From RYN-230 sp963782185 (lineage in GTDB: Bacteria > Actinomycetota > Actinomycetes > Streptosporangiales > Streptosporangiaceae), in contig CAWAJB010000005.1 in assembly GCA_963782185.1 (NCBI GenBank), positions 23,929 to 87,928 of the forward strand: a stretch of DNA of 64,000 nucleotides, given 5' to 3'. Position numbers and translations under genes: made by a program. The number at the start of each line of letters is the position of its first letter. Positions within the stretch are counted from its first letter, which is position 1. Shown piece after piece: positions 17,315-25,005 of this stretch. The notes beneath the pieces are model-generated. The model ran no database searches. It was not told the origin of the DNA and saw only the letters and a list, made by a program, of their open reading frames with translations.

Positions 17315-17979
17315 ATGATCTGCACCTACGAGCTAACCGTCCGGGGCTTGCGCATTCACGTCCAGTCGGCGGGCGAAGGTGTCCCGATCCTCCTGCACTC
17401 CGGCATCTTTAGCGAGATGCACCACTGGGGACCTCTCGTGGAGCACCTTCACGGCTGCCGGGTGATCACCTACGACGCCCCGTGTCCCACCCCGAGCGGG
17501 TAGACAGGCTGATCCTGGCGTCCACCTCGTTCGGCGGGCCCGCCCTGCCCGGCCGGCCCGCCTCGCTGCTGCGGATGATGCATCCGCGCGGCTACCATCC
17601 CGACCGGCTCGCCAGGACCGCGGGTGCCATGTTCGGCGGGAGGATGAGGACCGAGCCGGAACTGGCCGCGGACCTCAAGATGTCCAAGCCGCGCAGCTTC
17701 TTGGCTGCGGCGTTCCGCCTGTCAGCGCTCGCCGGGTGGACCAGCCTGCACCACCTGCCGTCGATCCGGCACGAGACGCTGGTCCTGTGCGGCGACGATG
17801 ACCCGGTGACACCGCACGTGAATCACCGGACGATGGCGAGGCTGATCCCGTCGGCGCGGTTGCACACGGTCAAAGGCGGAGGGCACCTCGTGCTGCTGGA
17901 CAGCGCGCACGAGGTCGGCCCGGTGATCACCGCGTTCCTGCACGGCGGCCACGAACGGGCGGCACTGAAGGCGGCGTGA
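17315..17979 (+). pseudogene. alpha/beta hydrolase lacking its nucleophile region
   Basis: The ATG at 17315 follows GGAGA; MICTYELTVRGLRIHVQSAG, GVPILLHSGIFSEMHHWGPL and GCRVITYDAP are a normal N-terminus. At about 17482 the sequence jumps, out of frame, to SHPERVDRLILASTSFGGPA. The segment normally carrying GxSxG is absent, about 60-70 residues by comparison with the family. The cap and C-terminus (LVLCGDDDPVTPHVNHRTMA, LHTVKGGGHLVLLDS with the catalytic acid and histidine) are intact to TGA at 17979. A clean internal deletion that removes the catalytic serine makes this a pseudogene. Confidence 0.85.
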
Positions 17980-18093
17980 GATTCTCCCGCGGCGCCTTCG
18001 GGGGGAGGACAGCCGCACGCTGGCCTGCATCCATGTAGCGCATCACCAAACTACGCGCCAGTGGCCTCTCCGTGTTCGGGAAGGGCCTCTGGC

Positions 18094-18140
18094 CTCGGGG
18101 GCGGGATCTGAACCCGCGACCTCTGGGCTATGAGCCCTAC
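18094..18140 (-). other. tRNA-Met(CAT)-like 3'-half fragment
   Basis: On the minus strand GGGCTCATAGCCC carries a CAT anticodon (18130-18132), followed by AGAGGTC and a perfect T-arm GCGGG TTCAGAT CCCGC (18101-18117). No D-arm or 5' acceptor strand precedes it. GGCCTCT motifs are repeated around it. It looks like an integration scar of a tRNA-targeting element. Confidence 0.6.
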
Positions 18141-18389
18141 GACGTGCGTCTCTGGCCTCTCGGACTGTCTCCGGTCGTCGCGCTGCCTCAGTCGACGGCG
18201 GTAAGCGTCCCAGCGACAGGAAAGGACACCGGGGCCGTGGAACTCTGGCCACCGGCCCGACAGCCGGGCTGCTGCCATACCCCCGCACTGAAATCCAAGC
18301 CCGGAGAACGGCCCCGCGAAGGCCAGCGCCAGCCATCAATCCGGTCTAGGGCCGGGGGCTGGCGCGGTGGCATTGTCCGGCGTTAGCCT

Positions 18390-18590
18390 CAATGTTTCGC
18401 GATCTTGATGTGTCCGGTTGAGGCGGCGGTGGTGAATAGCCGCAACCGCGGCCGTTTGGGTTCCCAGGCGCGGGCCGGACAGTCGAGGGCGAGCATCGCC
18501 GTCCAGGCGAGCAGCTCGCAGGCCCGCAAGGGTGGTCCCTGCCGCGACTCTGAGCACGGCTGAAGGTCACCCCGGAGCACCTATCACGAC
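18390..18590 (-). pseudogene. C-terminal remnant of an IS1380-type transposase
   Basis: The frame ending at 18389 reads ACELLAWTAMLALDCPARAW, EPKRPRLRLFTTAASTGHI. This block (LLAWT..LALDG.AR.WEPKRLRLRLF) is the conserved C-terminal end of IS1380 family DDE transposases. Upstream the frame is broken and no N-terminal part exists. It is a dead remnant beside the tRNA-like fragment. Confidence 0.65.
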
Positions 18591-18617
18591 CAGCACGCCC
18601 TGTGTCTTCCCGCGTCA

Positions 18618-18647
18618 CCTACGTTTGTGTCGCATACGTTTGTGTCG
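18618..18647 (+). repeat. 15-bp perfect tandem repeat upstream of glgX
   Basis: TACGTTTGTGTCGCA occurs twice head to tail, ending 58 bases before the glgX start. It may be a regulator site or a chance duplication. Confidence 0.6.
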
Positions 18648-18705
18648 CACATTCCGGCCGTGCCCGCCCGGCCCGTTCTGGCGTGCCTTGCCGTAAAGTC
18701 AGTGA

Positions 18706-20901
18706 ATGCGCGTATGGGCTGGCACTGCTTATCCGCTCGGTGCCACCTGGGACGGGTCGGGGACCAACTTCGCCCTGTTCTCTGAAGTGGCCGACCGGGT
18801 CGAGCTGTGCCTGTTCGGTCCAGGCAACCGCAGGGAGACGCGGGTCGAGCTCACCGAGGTGGACGGTTTCGTCTGGCACTGCTACCTGCCCGGCATCAGC
18901 CCGGGGCAGCACTACGGGTATCGCGTTCACGGCCCCTACGCGCCGGACCAAGGTCACCGGTGCAATGCGGCGAAGCTGCTGCTCGACCCGTACGCCAAGG
19001 CCGTCGCGGGTCAGCTGCGCTGGCACGAGGCCCTGTTCTCCCACCGGCCCGGCGCGCCCGAGGCGATCAGTACCCGCAACAGCGCCCCTTTCATGCCGCG
19101 CAATGTCGTTACTAACCCGTATTTCGACTGGGCGGATGACCGGCCACCACGAACGCCGTATCACGAGACGGTGATCTACGAGGCGCATGTCCGCGGCCTG
19201 ACCCTGCGCCATCCTGGGGTCCCGCCCAGGCAGCGCGGTACCTATGCAGGCCTGGCCTGCCCGGTCATTATCGAGCACCTGACCCGGCTGGGCGTGACCG
19301 CTGTGGAGCTGATGCCAGTGCACCAGTTCATCTCTGAGCAGCAGTTGGCGGCGGCCGGCCGGTCCAACTACTGGGGTTACAACACGATCGCGTTCTTCGC
19401 GCCGCACAACGGCTACTCCTCATCCACCGAGCCACATGGCCAGGTCACCGAGTTCAAGGCGATGGTCAAGGCGCTGCACGCGGCGGGCATCGAGCTGATC
19501 CTGGACGTCGTTTACAACCACACGGCCGAGGCCGGCGCCTCCGGTCCGACGCTGTCCTTCCGCGGCATCGACAACGCCGCGTACTACCGGCTTGCCGACG
19601 GCGACCCAGGGGCCTACCTGGACTACACCGGCTGCGGCAACAGTCTCAATGCCCGCAGCCCGCAAGCGCTGCAGCTGATCATGGACTCGCTGCGGTACTG
19701 GATCCTGGACATGCACGTGGACGGGTTCCGTTTCGACCTGGCCTCGGCGCTGGCCCGGGGGCTGCATGACGTGGACCGGCTGGCCGCGTTCTTCGACCTG
19801 GTCCAGCAGGATCCGGTGGTGTCGCAGGTCAAGCTGATCGCCGAGCCGTGGGATGTCGGGGAAGGCGGCTACCAGGTCGGCAGGTTCCCGCCGCTGTGGT
19901 CAGAATGGAACGGCAAGTACCGCGACTGCATACGCGACCTATGGCGCGGCGAACCCGCTGCGCTGCCAGAGTTCGCCCGGCGGCTAGCCGGCTCCAGCGA
20001 CCTGTACGAGACCAGCGGGCGGCGGCCGGTAGCGTCCGTGAACTACGTGACCTGTCATGACGGGTTCACCCTCGCGGACCTGATCAGCTACAACGGCAAG
20101 CACAACGAGGACAACGGCGAGGACAACCAGGACGGCACCGATGACAACCGGTCCTGGAACTGCGGCGCGGAAGGCCCGTCCGATGATCCGGCGGTCAGCG
20201 AGCTGCGCGCCCGGCAGGTCCGTAATTTCCTGGTCACGCTGTTCTGCTCGCAGGGCGTCCCGATGCTGCTGGCCGGTGACGAGATGGGGCGCACCCAGCG
20301 GGGCAGCAACAACGCCTACTGCCAGGACTCGCCGCTGTCGTGGGTGGACTGGGAGAACGCCGCCAAGTACGCGGACCTGGCCGACTTCACCGCCGCGCTG
20401 TCCGCACTGCGCCGGGCGCACCCGGCTTTCCGGCGGCGCAGGTTCTTCAGCGGGCGCCCCGTCCAGGCTGGCCGGGGCGGCCTGCGCGACATCAGCTGGC
20501 TAAACCCGTCCGGCCGGGAAATGACCGATGCGGACTGGCACGGCGGCTACGCGAGGTCACTGGCGGTGTTCCTGAACGGTGAGGCCATTACCGAGCGCGG
20601 CACCCGCGGCGAGCCCATCCGCGACAACCATTTCCTGCTGCTCTTCAACGCGCATAACGACGCCGTGCGGTTCGTCCTGCCCGGCGCCGATCACGCAGAC
20701 GGCTGGCATGTTGTCGTCGATACGGCGGCGCCGCCGGGCCGGCCCGGCACCGGCGCAGGCGGTCCGCCTGCGGTCCTGCCCAGCGCCGCGGCGGTCGGCG
20801 TGACCGGCCGTTCGGTCATGGTGCTGCGCGCCGCCGACGATCCGGCCGGCCAAGCGGGCCCGAGCCCGGCCGGGGCCGTTCAAACGCGGCCTGCCGGCTA
20901 G
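18706..20901 (+). CDS. glgX: glycogen debranching enzyme GlgX (GH13 isoamylase type)
   Basis: 731 residues, start MRVWAGTAYPLGATWDGSGT, close to the family length. The N-terminal CBM48 domain (ATWDGSGTNFALFSEVADRV) is followed by the GH13 barrel. Conserved region I is ILDVVYNHTAEA, region II VDGFRFDLASAL (nucleophile aspartate), region III LIAEPWDVGEGG (acid/base glutamate) and region IV NYVTCHDGFTLADL. The stretch GKHNEDNGEDNQDGTDDNRS is typical of GlgX. It hydrolyses alpha-1,6 branches of glycogen limit dextrins in the cytoplasm. It stands alone, without glgC/P/E neighbours. Its tail after about 690 is Ala/Pro/Gly-rich and probably disordered. Confidence 0.95.
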   Translation: MRVWAGTAYPLGATWDGSGTNFALFSEVADRVELCLFGPGNRRETRVELTEVDGFVWHCYLPGISPGQHYGYRVHGPYAPDQGHRCNAAKLLLDPYAKAVAGQLRWHEALFSHRPGAPEAISTRNSAPFMPRNVVTNPYFDWADDRPPRTPYHETVIYEAHVRGLTLRHPGVPPRQRGTYAGLACPVIIEHLTRLGVTAVELMPVHQFISEQQLAAAGRSNYWGYNTIAFFAPHNGYSSSTEPHGQVTEFKAMVKALHAAGIELILDVVYNHTAEAGASGPTLSFRGIDNAAYYRLADGDPGAYLDYTGCGNSLNARSPQALQLIMDSLRYWILDMHVDGFRFDLASALARGLHDVDRLAAFFDLVQQDPVVSQVKLIAEPWDVGEGGYQVGRFPPLWSEWNGKYRDCIRDLWRGEPAALPEFARRLAGSSDLYETSGRRPVASVNYVTCHDGFTLADLISYNGKHNEDNGEDNQDGTDDNRSWNCGAEGPSDDPAVSELRARQVRNFLVTLFCSQGVPMLLAGDEMGRTQRGSNNAYCQDSPLSWVDWENAAKYADLADFTAALSALRRAHPAFRRRRFFSGRPVQAGRGGLRDISWLNPSGREMTDADWHGGYARSLAVFLNGEAITERGTRGEPIRDNHFLLLFNAHNDAVRFVLPGADHADGWHVVVDTAAPPGRPGTGAGGPPAVLPSAAAVGVTGRSVMVLRAADDPAGQAGPSPAGAVQTRPAG

Positions 20902-21431
20902 CGTCACGGTGATCAGCACCAGCGCGACGGCGAGCAGGCCAGCTGCCCCGTTGCACTGCTGGACGTTGGCGGGGTAATGCTGCTCCGCTTCCCGGGCGTG
21001 CCGGCCGCTGCGCCCAGCCAGGCCATGTCAATCAGTCCAGCCTGCCGCGCTAGCGTTTGGCGTCGCGAAGCGGTTGCCGCGCTCGAGCGGTCACGCGGAC
21101 TGCCCGGCGGCGATCATGTCACCGGGCGTGGCTGCTCGCCCCATGGGGAGGCCGGTCCAGGGGCACCGGATTCGCCCTGGTCCGGCTTGCCGGCATCGTG
21201 CACGTTGCCGAAGGCGGCGGCCAGGATGTACCTGCCACGCCCGCCGAGCCCGAGTGCCCCGGCGGTGGCGGGCGCGTTTTCCGGAGTGCTGTAAGCTCTT
21301 CGCTGACCTCGCCAACGACCCGCCGCCTCATGCGGCGGGCAGGGGCCCATTGAACGGGACCACGGGCGATGAGGCCAGCCCGGTCCGGCGGCCGGGCCCA
21401 GTGCCGTCCCGCCAGGCGTGCGAACAGGAAC
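20902..21431. other. 530-base stretch without a supported gene
   Basis: Frames on both strands here have poor coding character and no Shine-Dalgarno. Nothing recognisable. Confidence 0.5.
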
Positions 21432-21776
21432 TCAGGACTGCTCCTGATCCGCGGCGGCCGTACCAGCCACGGTGCCCTTGCTGTAATCGTCACGCAGCGC
21501 CAGGACCTTGATACGGATGCTGGCGCTATGCGCCGGCAGCTCGCTGCGCAATATCAGCCCGATCTCCTCCCGGTCGAAGTACCTGGCCGCGTCCTGCGGC
21601 GAGTCGAAGGTGAACTCGACGACGCGATGGGGTGTCGCGGGGTAAACATTGTCGTACGACGCCACCCCCCGCAGCTCGGCAGGAGCCTGAAGAGCAGCCG
21701 CGACCGATCGGACCCACTTGAGGTACTTGGCCTTGCCTCCAGGCGGATAGTCGATCTCGTAGACATACTTGATCAC
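21432..21776 (-). CDS. hypothetical 114-residue protein, possible ferredoxin-like barrel
   Basis: A GTG start at 21774-21776 with AAGGA about 10 bases upstream gives VIKYVYEIDYPPGGKAKYLK, WVRSVAAALQAPAELRGVAS, YDNVYPATPHRVVEFTFDSP and QDAARYFDREEIGLILRSEL. The alternation of strands and helices and the YF/EF positions resemble dimeric alpha-beta barrel proteins (EthD/ABM-like), but I cannot assign it. No membrane or signal sequence. It is encoded downstream of, and in the same direction as, the GNAT gene. Confidence 0.65.
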   Translation of the reverse strand: MIKYVYEIDYPPGGKAKYLKWVRSVAAALQAPAELRGVASYDNVYPATPHRVVEFTFDSPQDAARYFDREEIGLILRSELPAHSASIRIKVLALRDDYSKGTVAGTAAADQEQS

Positions 21777-21994
21777 CGGCGAAATCCTTCCGTCGGTGCC
21801 GCGACCCCACGAGCGCCGACGGCACGTGGCCATGGTCTGCCCGAGCCCGGCGCCAGGCAAGAGCGCGGCCGCGGACGTGCTCGCGGCCGGGCGGCGTCGA
21901 CTCGTGCAGCCAATCGCCCGCCAGAACTCCTGCAGAACATCTAACGGACACCAGCCCAGAAACCTCCGGCTGGCATCAGCTCTGGCCACCAAGA

Positions 21995-22585
21995 TCAGAT
22001 AGCGGCGGTTGGTGACACGTTCGTTGCTCCCGCTTCGGTGATGTAGCGCAGGTCTTCGACTACCGTGCCGGTCGCCTCGACGACGCTGGTGACGGTCCCG
22101 GCCAGGGAAAAGCCGGATTTGACCGCGACCCGCTGGCACGCCGGGGAATCGCGGCCGGCCCGGAGTTCCACCACGTCCGTGCCGCGCTCGCGGGCAAGCC
22201 AGCCGACGGCGAGCATGACGGCCCGGGTCGCCAGGCCCTGGCCCCGCCAGGACGGCGCCACGCTGAGGGCAAGCTCGATCGTGCCCGCACTCCCGCCGAC
22301 GAAGCCGACCATGCCGACCGGCTCTGGGCTCTGGGCGATCGTCAGCAGGAGCGCGGGCCCTCTATTGCTGCCTTCGCCGGCCCACCCGTCCAGCCAGTCG
22401 GCGACCATCCACAGGCAGCGCTCCCTGGACGCGCCGGCGTAAGGCAACGGCAGCCATGCCCCGCCCAGGCCGCCGTCGTGCCCGGCGGCGTAGCGGACAA
22501 AGGCATCGGCATCCCCGGCCAACGGGGCACGCAGCGAGGCGACGCCATCGGTCAGGACGCCCTGCGGCGGCCGCAACGGCGGCAT
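21995..22585 (-). CDS. GNAT family N-acetyltransferase
   Basis: 196 residues from the ATG at 22583-22585; the start is uncertain because no clear Shine-Dalgarno is seen. VASLRAPLAGDADAFVRYAA is the beta1-alpha1 region, IELALSVAPSWRGQGLATRA is motif A with the acetyl-CoA pyrophosphate loop (R-G-Q-G-L-A), and ACQRVAVKSGFSLAGTVTSV is motif B. This is the RimJ/RimL-type layout; the acceptor is unknown. The upstream gene ends seven bases beyond this start, so the two overlap or touch and are probably co-transcribed. Confidence 0.9.
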   Translation of the reverse strand: MPPLRPPQGVLTDGVASLRAPLAGDADAFVRYAAGHDGGLGGAWLPLPYAGASRERCLWMVADWLDGWAGEGSNRGPALLLTIAQSPEPVGMVGFVGGSAGTIELALSVAPSWRGQGLATRAVMLAVGWLARERGTDVVELRAGRDSPACQRVAVKSGFSLAGTVTSVVEATGTVVEDLRYITEAGATNVSPTAAI

Positions 22586-22592
22586 GCACGCG

Positions 22593-23033
22593 TTATGCGC
22601 CCACAGGCTCGTGGCCGGCTGAGCCGGGGACGTGCTGGCCGCCGCGGCGGGACCGAAGGTCCGCATGGAAGAGCGCACTCGACCCGGCGGGGTGGGTGCT
22701 GCCGTCCTGGTAGCGCTCTTGCAGCCGGAGCAGTGACTCGCTGTCGCCAAGCGGGAATGCCGCTTCCAGGCGTGCGCTTTGCTGCACCTCGGGAAGATCC
22801 AGCACGGCATCGACCAGGCTCGCGCGGCACCCTGGGGTGGTGTGCCCCGGCTCGGCGTGCAAAGACACCCGGGCAGTGCCCCCAGGTCCTGCGGTGCTCA
22901 CCTCGGCCGTGGCGAGCGGGCGGCCATCGTCGCTGACCTCGACGCGCTGACGCAGGTCATGCTCGGCCATGCGATACCGCCAGCTGCGGATCCTTAGCGC
23001 GGGCCCGGGCGCGGGCTTCGTGGCGGTACTCAT
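22593..23033 (-). CDS. hypothetical actinobacterial protein, 146 residues
   Basis: An ATG at 23031-23033 preceded by GGAAAGG. The centre, TARVSLHAEPGHTTPGCRAS followed by LVDAVLDLPEVQQSARLEAA and FPLGDSESLLRLQERY, is regular and clearly coding. I recall similar small proteins in actinomycetes linked to STAS/PAS regulators but cannot name a family. It is cytoplasmic by composition and is encoded downstream of the STAS-PAS gene in the same direction. Confidence 0.7.
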   Translation of the reverse strand: MSTATKPAPGPALRIRSWRYRMAEHDLRQRVEVSDDGRPLATAEVSTAGPGGTARVSLHAEPGHTTPGCRASLVDAVLDLPEVQQSARLEAAFPLGDSESLLRLQERYQDGSTHPAGSSALFHADLRSRRGGQHVPGSAGHEPVGA

Positions 23034-23314
23034 GGGTGGTTCACCCTTTCCTTAGGCAATCATCTGCCGGGCCGGGGGCAGCGGCAGGGGTTCGGGGGGC
23101 GGACTGGCCGTACCGCGATTGTGGGTGCGTGCATGCGGCCCGCAGGGAGGCGGGCCAATGCACTCCAGCTCCAGCCGGGGCCTGTCGGGAAAGCCCAGCG
23201 TGCCAGGTGAGTCCGCCAGGCCGGATCGGCCGCATACGGTGGCCCGGGGCAGCGGCCCTGTGCCTGGGTCATCTCCGGCAGGGTTCATTCACGCCCTCCC
23301 GTCGCCCGCCGCGT

Positions 23315-24451
23315 TCATGCCCGAGGTTCCGTGGTGCCGGTGGTGAGCATGGTGTCGCGGATGTCGCGGATGATGGCGTCGAGCTTCGAGGTGGCGTCCT
23401 GGATCGCGTCGGCGGCCGGGCCGGGGGCCTGGCTGGCGGCGGTCTGCAGGGTGAGTCCGGCGCTGAACAGCCCGGTGACGACGGTGTCGAGCAGCTCGCC
23501 GTGGCGGTATACCTCGCCGTGGCGGGATACGTTGTCCGCGGCCGCGGCGGTGGCGAGTTTGGCGAGTTCTTCTAGTTGCCGGGCCCGGGTGAGGTCGCGG
23601 ACCACGGCGACGGTGAACTGGCCGGTGCGGGTAGCCAGCGGGCTGAGGCTGATCTCGACCGGGAACGTGGTCCCGTCTTTGCGCAGTCCGGCCAGCAGGG
23701 CGCCTGCGCCCATCGGCCGGGCCGCGGGAGCGCGTGCATAGCCGGCCCGGTGCGCCCGGTGGGCGGCTTGCAGGTCCGAGGGGACCAGGCGCTCGATGCT
23801 GTGGCCGGTCAGCTCGGCGTGCCCGTAGCCGAACATGTCTTCCAGCCGGCGGCTGGCCAGCATGATCGCGCCGCCGCCGCCGTCGTCGGCCAGTGCCACC
23901 CCGTCGGGAAAGGACTCGGCCATTTCCCAGATCACCGCGGGCGTTATCGCCGTGCCCGCCCTGGGCGACGGGCCGGCCGGGCCGCCGCGCCTGCGGGCAG
24001 GGCCGTTGCGGCCCGGCGGCTCATCCGCCGGCTCCCGGCTGGCCTGCCTGCCGTTGGCCCCGGCCGGGCTGCCGACCAGGGTCAGCGGGGTCCGCGCTGC
24101 TGGCGCCGTCACAGCCAGCGCCGCCTCCAGGCACGGGTAGATGGAAACCAGGCGATCCAGGCCGCTGAGACTGAGAACTCGCCGCACAATCTGGGCGGTG
24201 ACCACCAGCCTCATCCCGGTGCCGCTGACGACGGCCCGCTGGTAGGCCCGCGCCACCGCATCGGCTCCCGCGTGATCACAGGAGATGGTCGCGGTCATGT
24301 TCACGACCAGTGCCGCGGCGCCGCGGTTGATGACCCACAGCAGGTCCTCCCGGATCTGCCCGGCATTGGACACGTCCATCTGCTCCGGCAGCGTGACGAC
24401 CACCTGATCGCCCTGCCACTGCACCGGGCAGGTACCGGCCTGGTTATGCAC
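23315..24451 (-). CDS. STAS-PAS regulator (copy B, intact)
   Basis: 378 residues from the GTG at 24449-24451, which overlaps the TAA of the upstream STAS gene (GTGCATAA) and implies coupled translation. Residues 1-about 115 are a STAS domain: VQWQGDQVVVTLPEQMDVSN, LWVINRGAAALVVNMTATIS, CDHAGADAVARAYQRAVVSG. Residues about 180-320 are a PAS domain: EMAESFPDGVALADDGGGGA, RRLEDMFGYGHAELTGHSIE, DGTTFPVEISLSPLATRTGQ. A short helical tail follows. By family it would relay a signal to an anti-sigma factor network. No kinase or phosphatase domain is attached. The serine usually phosphorylated in STAS antagonists is not obvious (ISCDHAGAD at that position). Confidence 0.82.
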   Translation of the reverse strand: MHNQAGTCPVQWQGDQVVVTLPEQMDVSNAGQIREDLLWVINRGAAALVVNMTATISCDHAGADAVARAYQRAVVSGTGMRLVVTAQIVRRVLSLSGLDRLVSIYPCLEAALAVTAPAARTPLTLVGSPAGANGRQASREPADEPPGRNGPARRRGGPAGPSPRAGTAITPAVIWEMAESFPDGVALADDGGGGAIMLASRRLEDMFGYGHAELTGHSIERLVPSDLQAAHRAHRAGYARAPAARPMGAGALLAGLRKDGTTFPVEISLSPLATRTGQFTVAVVRDLTRARQLEELAKLATAAAADNVSRHGEVYRHGELLDTVVTGLFSAGLTLQTAASQAPGPAADAIQDATSKLDAIIRDIRDTMLTTGTTEPRA

Positions 24452-24920
24452 GACGGCTGCCTGTCGCGGCACGCACGGGTCCCCGGCGGGCGGCAGAACG
24501 TGGACCTGCGGCCAGCGCGCCGACCTGGATGACCTGGATGCCGGCGGCGCCGGAGACGTCCAGCCGCTCGTAGGTGACCGGGATCGGGACGGCTTCCAGG
24601 ACCGCGGCAAGGCTGCGGGGAGGATTGCAGGCAGTCAGCGCGCCGCCCGTGTCCTGCATCTTGGCGGCGGCCGTCGAGAGCACCGCCACCGCGGTCAGGT
24701 GGTGCCCGTCATCGAGGCCGGCCAGGTCGGCCGTCAGCCAGACCCTGGCCCGGGCAGCCAGGCCAGCCAGGACATCGCGTAGCTCGCAGACATCGGCGGT
24801 GTCCAGCGCGCCGATGACGAGCCGGACGCGGAACGCAGCGGCCGGGCTCTGCGCCGCGGAGGACGCGTGACCATCAGACGGGGTCACGCATCGAAGGGTC
24901 GAACGCGCCGGGAAAGACAT
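24444..24920 (-). CDS. STAS-domain protein (copy B, intact)
   Basis: 158 residues, MSFPARSTLRCVTPSDGHAS with GGAGG upstream. The core RVRLVIGALDTADVCELRDV, WLTADLAGLDDGHHLTAVAV and LSTAAAKMQDTGGALTACNP fits a STAS or anti-sigma-antagonist-like fold. A proline/alanine-rich tail ends RRA. It is the first gene of a two-gene unit with the STAS-PAS gene. Its original upstream region is now 2 kb away because the IS1634-type element is inserted 85 bases before the ATG, so expression may come from the element or be lost. Confidence 0.75.
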   Translation of the reverse strand: MSFPARSTLRCVTPSDGHASSAAQSPAAAFRVRLVIGALDTADVCELRDVLAGLAARARVWLTADLAGLDDGHHLTAVAVLSTAAAKMQDTGGALTACNPPRSLAAVLEAVPIPVTYERLDVSGAAGIQVIQVGALAAGPRSAARRGPVRAATGSRRA

Positions 24921-25005
24921 CAGGCCTCCAGTCGCCGCCAGACACCGGCGGGCGCGCTGTTGGCCCGGACATCAGGATAATCGGTAAGGTGCCGCGCCGG
25001 CTAGA

